This document shows positions 1 to 10,260 of a stretch of DNA of 64,000 nt, in pieces. This stretch comes from Solanum dulcamara (Eukaryota > Streptophyta > Magnoliopsida > Solanales > Solanaceae): assembly GCF_947179165.1 (NCBI RefSeq), contig NC_077239.1, positions 19,383,134 to 19,447,133 of the forward strand, given 5' to 3'. The notes under the pieces were generated by a model. It had not been told where the DNA came from and made no database searches. It saw only the letters and a list, made by a program, of their open reading frames with translations. The number at the start of each line of letters is the position of its first letter. The first letter of the stretch is position 1. Position numbers and translations under genes: made by a program.

Positions 1-1027
1 TTCTCTCTATACACTTCTTTACTTATTCTCAAATATAGTTTTAGTTTTTAGTAATGTAGAAATACTATTTCGGTGATTCTTATACTCCGGTTAGTACACA
101 AAATACTTTGGCCGGGAGAAAAGGCTAGGGGTTCAAGAGTGGTCATTGAGTTCTTCAATTTGGTGTAAAGGTTCGAATTCCAGATATGTAAGTCTATTCA
201 TAGCATTGAATTGAGTTCGTCCATGCGCCCAATAATTAAATTATTTAGTTATAGTTGAGTTTTACTCTAATTCTTGAATTCTAAATGAGCTAATTCATCT
301 TCTATTGAGTTAGATATATTTATGCATTGAGAATTATTATATTTTTATCTCTTATATTATTGGAATTATTGTTCGTGGCTACTTTTTCATGAACCCCAAT
401 TGATTTGATGTTCATGAATAGTTTTATACATGTTTTGAATAAAGATGTTGGCTTTTAATATTTATTGACAAAAAAAATGATTTGAACTAATACTATATAT
501 GTATTTTATTAATTTTGAAAGATCAAAATAATTGAGTTTAAATGAATTTAAGTAAATAATATTTTGAGCAAGATGTTTTGATGAGATGTAAATAAAGTTT
601 TGAAGTGTAATGATTGATGAAGGGGTAATAGGATGAGTTTGATGTTTTTTCAATAAGACTAGATGATGTTGTTAATATGAGCACATATTTTGAGAGTAGT
701 ATTGATCAGCGAGTTGGGTAAGAATTTAATTGACTCAAACCCTAAAAATACGTAGCCAGCGTAGGATGGAGTCTATACTTCTTAAGTCCCAAAAAGAGGA
801 CTTTGATGATTGGATCCAAGAGGTGATGTCCTTTACCCTGGCAAGGTATTGGATGGATGTGGCAACGACATCACTTCGTTGTATCATCACTAGCTCATAA
901 GTGATGGTTTTCGATTAGAGAAACTCCCAACTGAGTAAGCATTGCTTATTATTATTATTTTAAAACTTGCATTACATATTGATGTTGAGATGATGTTGAG
1001 TTCTGAGCTGAGTCTTCCTGGGAGGAG
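1..1027. other. AT-rich repeat-derived DNA left of the solo LTR
   Basis: No gene is supported here; the few short open frames have no recognisable content. Positions about 830-900 match, in the opposite orientation, the solo LTR interior near 1713-1770 (a stretch with 'ccctggcaaggtat' followed by 'gatgtggcaac'). At least 700-1027 therefore belongs to an LTR of the same family, interrupted by the insertion at 1028. Bases 1-700 are AT-rich and hold nothing I can identify. Confidence 0.5.
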
Positions 1028-3425
1028 TGTCATACCCCAAGAGGGTACCCTAGACGTGGCCGACACTCGAAAGCCATTTCTGGCCTTCAAGCGAACCACT
1101 TGGTCCAGTCACACTTTTATTTAGTCATATTCTATCTACGGAATACTCAATCGTAAGGATACTATTCATAATTTAGGGCCAAAGGACAAACATATATCCA
1201 ATCAATAACTAGCTAGAATAAAATTCAACATTCCCAATCTCTAGTCTATGAAACCTCTATCAACAATCCAGGAGGTGCCGATGACAAGTCCATGGCTATC
1301 AAAAATCAAAATAAGAGAAACAATCAAAGCTATAAAGATAATCTCGGTATCTTCCAAAAATTGGGAGGACTCACCAACTACCTAGAAGTGAGTAGATCTT
1401 CAACGGTGCATCGGTTGATGATCTCTAGTACCTGTCTCTACATCATGAAACGATGCAGGCTAAATGGCGTCAGTACATGGAATATACGAGTATGTAAAAT
1501 GGCCGAAAGAAACAAACATCAACGAGGAATCAAATCATCTCGAAATCTCAACTCAGGAGAAAGAACAACTCAATCAAGTGTCCTAAGTCTAAACAAGAAT
1601 ATGCTTTAGACGGAAACAATCACATACAATTCAACCCAATCCAACTCAGAGTACTATCAAGACCTATATGGGAGTTTCTCTTATCCGACAACCATTATTT
1701 ATAAGCCAGTGATAGTACAACAAGCTAACGTTGTTGCCACATCTGTTCATACCTTGCCAGGGTATGAACAAATCAACCAATCATGGATCCATATCCAACC
1801 AAGTCCTATTATGTCAGGACAATAATTTGGGAAGCATCCGACTTTAACGGTTCAATCCCCTCCTACGTTTGGAGATGTAGTTATTGGATTCGAGTTATTA
1901 CTTACTCTTACCCAATTCGGTGCTCGATACTCCTCCTAAGACTTAATCTCATAAAACTCCATCCAATCGACTCAAGCTAATCATATCGACAAGTGTCATT
2001 TGGAACCTTGTCAAATCATCAATTCTATCACAATCAAACCTCTTCCAGTCATACTATCCAATCAATCCCAATCACATCTTCCAGGAGTAGTTTAAATATG
2101 CATTTATGACAACATGTAATCCTATCCAATCATTTCGCCATTCATTTAACAAATCTTTTTGGGACTCATCAAGACTCCAAGATTCTAAATAAACAATTTA
2201 GACTGATCAACATATCTAAGAAAATTAACATAGTTAAGAAAATCAACCAAATATGTTTAACCACTCATATCAATCAACTCATACCAACATGTAGCATATC
2301 ACTTTCTTAACTCCACAACATCAACATAATAAAAATTACGTTAATAGATAAAAAAGACCCATTCAGACATAAATCTATCAAAACTCCATTCTTAGGAACA
2401 ATCAATCTCAAAGAAGGTGTAGGGCACTTGGTTGGAATCAACCCATGATTTGAGTAGCCTTAGATACCTTGGTGAAGACTTTGAAGGAACCTTGATGTTA
2501 GGTCTTCAATGGAAAACTTGGACCATAGAAATTCTTGAAGGCAATCCTTGTTGGAGATGGATTGAGGAATAAGAGAGGATGAGGATTAGGGCTTTTTGGG
2601 AGAGGCAATGGACTGAAAAGAAATGGTCAAAAACGTGACCAAATCAGTGTATATATAATTAGGGAAAATATCTAATTTGCCCTTCCTAAAAAATCTAGAA
2701 AAATAGGCTAAAACCCTTTTGGCGCTATAGTGGCGCGCCGCGCCACTGCAGCGCCAAGTCAATTATAAGATTAAAAACCCTGCAACCTAATAGTGGAATG
2801 TCGCGCCAAGGACCAAACTACTGACGCTATTTTCTGGCGCTATAGTGGCGCGTCGCGCCCTTGCAGCGCCAAGCCTAAATTTTTTGGGTTCTAGAAAATG
2901 GGCTTAAAAACCCTGCACACCTAATAGTGACGCATCGCGCCAAGAACCAAACTAATGATGCTTATTCCTGGAGCTATAGTGGCGCGTCGCACCCTTGCAG
3001 CGCCGAGCCCAGGTTTTCCTCAGTTATAGTCCAGGCCTGAAATTCCTACAGCACTAGTCCATTGTAAGATAGTCATAAATTTTGACTCCATACTCCAAAA
3101 AATACAATCTTAGTAGAATTGGAAAGAAGACTCAAAGACCTTTAATTTAATAGGTCATGGGCCACCCAGTTCGTTATATTCAAAAAGATAAGGTTATTGG
3201 AAGTCGACCCTTATACAAAGACATTCGGAAACTTAGCCAAGACGAGTTCTTTGGACTTGGCTTGGTTTTAGGGGTCCCTTATGACCCTAAATCACATTCA
3301 ACACTCTCAAATTTCTTAGGAATATATCCTAACTCATGCATGCACTTTTACAATTGTCTAGTACGATCCTATACGTACATGAATAACGGTCCGAATCTTA
3401 GTAAAAAAAATTTAGGGGTGTTACA
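1028..3425 (-). mobile_element. Solo LTR of a Gypsy-type retrotransposon, about 2.4 kb
   Basis: The segment begins TGTCATACCCC and ends GGGGTGTTACA, the TG...CA ends of an LTR. It is flanked by AGGAG (1023-1027) and GGGAG (3426-3430), which fits a 5-bp target duplication with one later transition. No second LTR or pol remains, so a solo LTR left by LTR-LTR recombination is the simplest reading. Its start is an inverted near-copy of the end of the outer LTR at 3855-3934, so an LTR inserted into a relative in reverse orientation. The sense strand is inferred from relatives whose LTRs begin TGTAACACC-like and end TGACA-like. The open frame at 3157-3471 has no recognisable domain and is probably chance. 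Confidence 0.7.
2720..3004. repeat. Three imperfect tandem units with a GC-rich palindromic core
   Basis: Within the solo LTR, a 35-base motif starting 'ggcgctatagtggcgcg' and ending 'tgcagcgcc' occurs at 2720, 2836 and 2970, in units of about 116 and 134 bases. The core is rich in GGCGC/GCGCC and can fold on itself. It stands out sharply against the AT-rich surroundings. Confidence 0.75.
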
Positions 3426-3934
3426 GGGAGTTTCTTTATATCTGTCCTTAATTTCCTGCCATTTTACATAATCGTACATTTCATGTACTGACATCATTCG
3501 ACCTGCATCGCTTTATTATGCAGATACAGGTGATAGAGATCCTCAATAGGTGCATAGTTGAAGATCATTAGTTTCCATTTATTTGGTGAGTCCTTCTTAT
3601 ATTCAGAGGAACTCTTTATCCTTTTATTATTGTTGAGTATTATGTTTCTTTAGAGGTAGCCATAGACATGTCATTGGCACTGTCTGATAGTGTTAGAGGC
3701 TTCATAGACAGAGTTTGATGATGTAATTGGATTAGTTCTCCTTTGAAAATACTTCTTCTAAAGATTATTTCTTTTATTTGATGTTGTTGATGACGAGCCC
3801 ACATAAGTATTCTTCTTTTTACTTAAGTCTTCTGCTGATGAACAAATGAGAGATGAGACCAAGTGGTTCTCTCGGAGGCCAAATATGGTTTCTGAGTGCT
3901 GGTCATGCCTAGGGTACCCTCTCAGGGCGTGACA
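3426..3934 (+). mobile_element. 3' part of an older outer LTR, interrupted by the solo LTR
   Basis: The segment ends in GGGCGTGACA at 3934. Its last 80 bases (3855-3934) are the reverse complement, with mismatches, of the start of the solo LTR (1028-1116), sharing 'gagggtaccctag' and 'aaccacttggt'. With 700-1027 it forms one LTR cut in two. Plastid sequence starts directly after it, so this LTR marks the left junction of the plastid block. Its own left end was not found in the window. Confidence 0.55.
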
Positions 3935-4002
3935 CAATCAATCAAAGAAGGGAATCACGTTGAGTTCTTACGCTTTCATATTGACAACTCAATTCAGTCG
4001 AT

Positions 4003-4123
4003 TACACCAGGGATAAACCCAATCCGAAATATGAACCATAAAAAAACCTATTAAACTGATTACAAGATTACCAACTGCAATACCTATTATCCAAAGAGGA
4101 ATCCTTCCGGTAGTATCGGCCAT
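4003..4123 (-). pseudogene. psbJ: psbJ pseudogene (photosystem II subunit J)
   Basis: Psb J is a single-span photosystem II protein of about 40 residues. On the minus strand from ATG at 4121-4123 the frame reads [14 protein letters not shown], the canonical start. It stays recognisable to about residue 26 and then drifts out of frame (…[10 protein letters not shown]), so the usual C-terminus is lost. It is the first gene of the psbJ-psbL-psbF-psbE cluster and the left-most plastid gene in the insert. Confidence 0.85.
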
Positions 4124-4247
4124 TTACCCCACTTCCCTCTAGATTTCATCAAGTGGTCACGCTGGAGACATAAATAGTCATGGATAATTAAACTATGAGA
4201 TCCTTTCAAATTAGCTAAGAGAATCTTATTTATTCTCTTTCTTTTTC

Positions 4248-4363
4248 TTAAATGAAGAAATAATTGGAAAATAAAATAGTAAGGACAAAAATGAGTAATA
4301 ACCCCAGTAGAGACTGGTATGATTCAATTCAACATTTTGTTCGTTCGGGTTTGATTGTGTTGT
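4248..4363 (-). pseudogene. psbL: psbL pseudogene (photosystem II subunit L), start codon ACA
   Basis: The frame reads [13 protein letters not shown](H)TSLYWG, the start of the 38-residue PsbL protein. In Solanaceae and some other plants psbL starts with ACG, edited to AUG in the plastid transcript; here the codon at 4361-4363 is ACA on the minus strand, so even editing could not restore a start. A conserved Arg is His (CGT to CAT). A 1-base loss disrupts the C-terminal half (116 bp instead of 117). Both substitutions are CpG-type transitions. A single open frame now joins psbF and psbL. Confidence 0.88.
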
Positions 4364-4385
4364 AGCTCTATAATTTGGATTAAGT

Positions 4386-4504
4386 TTATCGTTGGATGAA
4401 CGACATTGCTGATATTGATCCCAAAAAAAGATGGTAGGTACAAATAGGGCGTGAAAAGCCAACCATCGTACTATAAAAATTGGATAGGTTCGATCTATAA
4501 TCAT
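4386..4504 (-). pseudogene. psbF: psbF pseudogene (cytochrome b559 beta subunit)
   Basis: Reads [24 protein letters not shown] from ATG at 4502-4504. The heme-ligand His in the transmembrane start is still present. The sequence from 'ttttttt' onward is shifted by one base (119 bp against 120), so the last dozen residues are out of frame and the original stop is bypassed into psbL. It lies between psbE and psbL as in plastids. Confidence 0.88.
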
Positions 4505-4513
4505 TAGGGCCTC

Positions 4514-4765
4514 CTAAAACAATCTATTAAATTCATCGAGTTGTTCCAAAGGATCAAAATGGCCAGTTATTAATGGAATTCCTTGTTGGCTCTATGTAAA
4601 ATACTCGTTTGGCCACGAGTTTCCAACCATATCGTAATCTAAACCGGTGCTCATAAATAACCAACCCGCAAAGAATAGGGAAGGTATAGTAATGTTGTGA
4701 ATGACCCAGTATCGAATAATGGTAATAGTATCAGCAAACGATTGTTCTCTTTTGCGTCCAGACAT
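4514..4765 (-). pseudogene. psbE: psbE pseudogene (cytochrome b559 alpha subunit)
   Basis: Starts MSG at 4763-4765 and keeps [29 protein letters not shown]. The heme-ligand His survives in RYWVIH. After PNEYFT a stop replaces the normal continuation, but the downstream bases still resemble the remaining C-terminus to the homologous stop at 4514-4516. Several internal substitutions (A to D, F to V type) fit long neutral drift. An in-frame extension upstream of the ATG is not part of the gene. Confidence 0.88.
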
Positions 4766-5826
<1,061 letters not shown>

Positions 5827-5969
5827 ATTTAATATTTAAAATGCACAATTCATAAAAAAATCCTTTTGTGGGATTACTTGTATTCTATATTTACTTACAT
5901 TACCAATTGTCAATTCTCATTCATTGTCATTGACATTCATGTCAATTTGGATTAATATTTAGGTATTGA

Positions 5970-6119
<150 letters not shown>

Positions 6120-6252
6120 TTAATTAACATTTATTTTTGATTGACCTCCTCCTTTATTTGATTCACAGGCACAGGAGGTCAAATTTTGATTGTTGTGAAA
6201 GTTACTGAATGGATCTATTTTATTCTAATTCGATAGAAGAAGCAAAAAATCA

Positions 6253-6316
6253 AGCTATGTGGGATTTGAGCCTGCAACATCGGGGACCCATGTTCTACCG
6301 AACTGAATTAAAAGTG
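6253..6316 (-). pseudogene. trnW-CCA: trnW-CCA pseudogene, anticodon deleted
   Basis: Both arms of the plastid tryptophan tRNA are recognisable on the minus strand (T-arm near 6262-6275, D-arm near 6296-6310). Relative to the usual gene about 7 bases are missing in the anticodon loop, so CCA is gone. Several stem positions are also changed. It lies between petG and trnP as expected. Confidence 0.8.
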
Positions 6317-6482
6317 TTTTCTTATCAAAATAGATAAGACTGTAAACAAAAGTGTTCTTTTCATAACCCCAATACATTTTGTATGCAAATACTAGAATAG
6401 CATGATAAAAATCAAAGATTATGTCCAATTTTAAGTGATCTCAACTGATCCCTCGTTACTGCTCCTTTGAGCAATAATAGGT

Positions 6483-6555
6483 AGGGATGACAGGGTTTGA
6501 ACCCATGACATTTTGTACCGAAAAAAAATACTCTACCAAGTTGTGCCACATCCCT
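6483..6555 (-). pseudogene. trnP-UGG: trnP-UGG pseudogene
   Basis: Full-length (73 bases) relic of the plastid proline tRNA, with both ends matching (agggatg ... acatccct on the plus strand). The anticodon position reads TCG rather than TGG, and several anticodon- and D-stem pairs have decayed, mostly at former CG sites. It would not fold as a functional tRNA. Confidence 0.82.
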
Positions 6556-6986
6556 TCAATTATTACACAGTGTAATTGTATAGAATTCTTGTCTTTTTTT
6601 CCACTTGGTTATTTCCTCCATTGATATATACAAATTTCTTCTCATTTCGTCTTTTTGGTCTCATTTAACATATAATAGTAGAGGAAAAAGACTTCTCTTA
6701 TAGATTACATAGAAAATACTTATATACAATTATATACAAAATATATAAATACAGAACCCGTCGTAAAAATAAATTAGTCTTTTTTCAGAAATTCTAGGTA
6801 AGAAAGAAGGGGATGTATTTTTTTTCTGTTTTAAGAAGAGTAAAATCTTATTTCCCGAATCATTGTACATTTAAATTTTAATTAGGAATTCTGTGTCCAA
6901 CTCTAAGCAGTCCTTAACTATATATGCATCTGATCAAATATGTATTATCTATTCCAACAAATAATACAAAAGAAGGAGTTTTTTCA
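6556..6986. other. trnP-psaJ spacer, plastid-derived
   Basis: AT-rich non-coding sequence between trnP and psaJ. No extra gene is visible. An open frame starting at 6924 is only an upstream in-frame extension of psaJ. Confidence 0.6.
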
Positions 6987-7122
6987 ATGCGAGATCTAAG
7001 AACATATCTCTTTGTGGCACCAATACTAAGTACACTATGCTTCGGGGCTGTAGCAGGACTATTGATAGAGATTAATCATTTTTTTCTCGGATGTGTTGAC
7101 ATTCTTCTTTTTTTCTTTCTAG
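6987..7122 (+). pseudogene. psaJ: psaJ pseudogene (photosystem I subunit IX)
   Basis: Reads [30 protein letters not shown], matching PsaJ, a single-span photosystem I protein of about 44 residues. A conserved Trp is Cys. The total is 136 bp to the homologous stop at 7120-7122, one base over, so the C-terminal third (normally RLFPDALTFPFFSF-like) is frameshifted. Confidence 0.9.
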
Positions 7123-7529
7123 GTATTGTCATGGTAAGGAATGAAGAAAATTACAGATCCAATCAAATATTGGTGATGAGTCCCTCTCCCCCTCTTTTCT
7201 CTTTTTTCCCTTTTTAGAATAAGGAAGGAAAGAGAAAGAATAAAAAAAGTGGATTCAACATTCGTGCTACGGAATGGGGGTAGAATAGAAAATGGGGGTC
7301 TAGGGCAAGAGTATTATACAAAATACTTAAATGATTACTTCAATTTGAAATATACTTTAGAAAAATCATTGTATTTTACTATGACTTTGCTTTACTATTA
7401 CTTTATTTTCTTGATTTTAATCTTTGACTTTCAGAATTGGATTTCAAATTAGTAATTTCTATTTTATCCTTTCTTCATTTTGAATCAAAAATAGAAGAGT
7501 TGAGTAAATCAAAAATCCAAAGGAAGTTC
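7123..7529. other. psaJ-rpl33 spacer, plastid-derived
   Basis: Non-coding AT-rich spacer. The open frames at 7249-7452 and on the opposite strand at 7509-7712 are chance or antisense frames without recognisable domains. Confidence 0.6.
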
Positions 7530-7730
7530 ATGGCCAAGGGGAAAGATGTCCAAGTAACGGTGATTTTGGAATGTAATAGTTATGTCTGAAATAGTGTTGA
7601 TAAGGTATCTAGAGGTATTTTCAGATATATTACTCAAAAGTACCGGCACAATACACCTAATCGATTTGAATTGAAATTTTTTTGTCCCTATTGTTACAAA
7701 CATACAATTCATGAAGAGATAAAGAAATAG
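7530..7730 (+). pseudogene. rpl33: rpl33 pseudogene (50S ribosomal protein L33), R20 stop
   Basis: The exact plastid length of 67 codons. It reads MAKGKDVQVTVILEC and later [15 protein letters not shown], including the paired cysteines of L33. Codon 20 (7587-7589) is TGA in place of CGA, and Arg8 is Gln (CGA to CAA): two deamination-type hits in one short gene. There is no frameshift. Confidence 0.92.
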
Positions 7731-7920
7731 AACGAACCAAGTATCGGTGTCTTACCCTTTCAAGGAAGGGAAAAAATTACATTATATATATAACATATTT
7801 AAATAGAAAATAAGCAAATCCTATCCTATTTTTTTAAAATCGTATTTTGGGTGGATTTAAAATGAATTAGAATTAAGAAATAGGATTTTAGGGATAAGAA
7901 ATAAATTAAACAAACAAACC

Positions 7921-7959
7921 ATGGATAAATCCAAGCGACCTTTTCTTAAATTCAAGTGA
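7921..7959 (+). pseudogene. rps18: rps18 pseudogene, 5' fragment (30S ribosomal protein S18)
   Basis: The first 12 codons of plastid rps18 (MDKSKRPFLKFK) stop where element 1 begins at 7960. The last five bases, AGTGA, are the target-site duplication and are repeated at 16399-16403. The rest of the gene continues from 16399. Confidence 0.92.
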
Positions 7960-9932
7960 TGTCACTAACCGAATCCAGGTGTGATGGCACTCATCTTAAC
8001 CCAGCGAGATAAGTCAGCCTAATACTCAATGAAAAGTAAATGTGAAAGTAATTGAGATAAAAAAAAGGTTTAACTCAGTCAAAAACAAATAAATAATCTC
8101 AAAATCCCTCAAGACTGGTTGTCACGTATACAAGCCACTAATAAATTACCGAAGAACGAAAGAAAATATAGTCACAATGTTTTTGTCTCTAGAGTAGGAC
8201 TAAAACATAACAAAAGAGTAAGAGGTGTTTGCAAGATAGATGTAACAGCTACCTCAACACTCGGAATGATAGCCTTGGATGTAGTAAAAAATAGTAGGAG
8301 ATCAAGCAGGTCCGAGCTCACAACCTACACAAGTGTGGAAGCAGGGGGTGAATACCAAACAACACGGTACTCAGCAAGTGGATAACTAAAACTAAGCAAA
8401 GCTTAATAGATACAAGTACTCCTGTCCTCCCAACCGAACCTCCTTAACTACAACCTGCATAAAATCAGCCCAACTCTACACTTGTACATTAACAACAGTA
8501 ATACAGTCCACAAATACTCATCAATACTCTCGTCAATAAATCATACCAAATCAAGTTCAGCACACACAAAGCAATATAAGGGTAAACACAAATTCTCAAA
8601 TATCATAAAGGTGCAGTGCAATGCAATGAAATGATGCATGTCTGTCCTATCGGTACACATCCGCTGAATCATAGTCCGGAACCCATGGGGGACATTTCTG
8701 TCCATGTAACCTGTCATGGAGCGTGTGGCCCGTCTCCTCAATATATATATCCTTCCACGGAGCGTGTGGCCTGACCCCTTTATTTCATAATACCTTCCAC
8801 GGAGCGTGTGGCCCGACCCCTTTGTTTCATAATACCTGCCATGGAGTGTGTGGCCCGACCCCTTTTGTTTCATATTATTTTCAATCTCAACACAATATGT
8901 CAGAACCAATGCAATCAATTCATGTTCATATAATTCACGATAATAATATGATAACAACCATCATGTTTCCTATCTCACATCAACATAGTCATTTCACATG
9001 TCCAAACTAAATTCACAATCACAATATATCAATTCCACCAATACATGTCATTAGATCACCATTTTCTATCCCTCGTCTCCATTTTTAAGGCCAATCATAT
9101 AGTCAATAACCCAATCTAATTCTCATTACTCCCTAGTACACATAACACGGAAATAAAAGCATCTACAAGCTTAAACTGAGGTTTAGAAATTCACTTGCCT
9201 TAATTAATCAAGCAATTACTCTAGTACTTGAGCCTTCCCTTTTTGTTGGGCCTCTAAATAAGTATAATCTAATCAAATAAATAATCAGAATAAGATTTTG
9301 AAACTAACAACACCCATATTATCATATGTCTCGCCTAGACCCAAAACCTACCCAAATCTATAATCAAGTTTCTAATGTTGATGTCAAATAACATGTCAAT
9401 TCTCATATTTCCAAATTTTAAGCCTAGGGTTAGGTTCTAATTTCCCCAATATCATAAATTTAATGGAAATCATAAAATATAATATACCTAATATTTAATT
9501 ATCTATCTCAATATATCAAAATTCGGGAACTAACTCATTCTATGTCATTGAAGTCAAATCTAAAATTTTATTTTCTATTATGTTCATTTATGATAAAATA
9601 AACTCACATGTCAAATTTTAGCTAAAACGGATCGTTATTCGACCCCCAAATCAAGATTATATATGAAGAACCCTAGGGTCATATTTTCTTATTTCAGCAT
9701 TGTTTCTCCACCAATATACCCTAAAAATATGTTCATAATCACATGAAAATTTAATGGAAAGGATGAGAATAATTACCTTGATACTTTGGAATGAAAATCC
9801 CTATTTTTCTCTCCTCCTTTATTTTTCTTTTCTCCTTTCTTTTCTTTCTTTCTCCGTATTTTTTTGTTCCTGCGTTCTTTGTCGTTCGTCGTTGTTCTTA
9901 GATTGTTACATTTGTTGGCATTAGGCCATCAA

Positions 9933-9974
<42 letters not shown>

Positions 9975-10260
9975 CTTTTTTTTTCTTTTTTTTTTATTAT
10001 TTTTTTTCCTTTTCCAAACTAATTTTGTATTAAAATTTACAAACCCTAGTAACCTATTTTAATAAATATACAAAAAGTGGTATAGGGTATTAAATAAATT
10101 AATACTTTAGCCCATCAATTAAATTAATTCTCTAAAATTATCCCTCAACTAATTAACCATAGTTACCGAATAATCCAAATAACCTATTAAAATTTTACGG
10201 GAAGGGTCTCATATGAAAGGAGGAAGACTCATTCCCAAAATGACCTATCGGGTCATTACA
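7960..10260 (-). repeat. Element 1, left LTR (3' LTR in element orientation)
   Basis: Starts TGTCACTAACC and ends GGGTCATTACA. In the first 180 bases it differs from the right LTR at six positions (about 97% identity). It contains a four-unit 42-base minisatellite (8701-8875) and a long AT dinucleotide run near 9936-9970. Confidence 0.92.
8701..8875. repeat. LTR-internal 42-base minisatellite, four units
   Basis: Units of about 42 bases contain 'ggagcgtgtggcccgacccc' followed by 'tttatttcataata'. Translated on the minus strand they give a false repetitive protein. Homologous arrays lie in the other LTRs of elements 1 and 2. Confidence 0.88.

Noticed and set aside
1028..3934. A DNA transposon with 80-base terminal inverted repeats
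   Set aside because: The ends have LTR-type TG/CA termini, no transposase is present, and the flanks fit an LTR inserted in reverse into a relative.
8541..8957. A 138-codon minus-strand frame with repeated GSGHTLRGRYYE-like units, also at 14700-15116 and 27536-27952
   Set aside because: It lies inside LTRs and comes from the 42-base minisatellite, whose unit is a multiple of three. The frame has no flanking gene signals and decays between copies.
9936..9970. A CRISPR-like or regulatory repeat
   Set aside because: It is a simple AT dinucleotide run inside the LTR, of variable length between LTRs.
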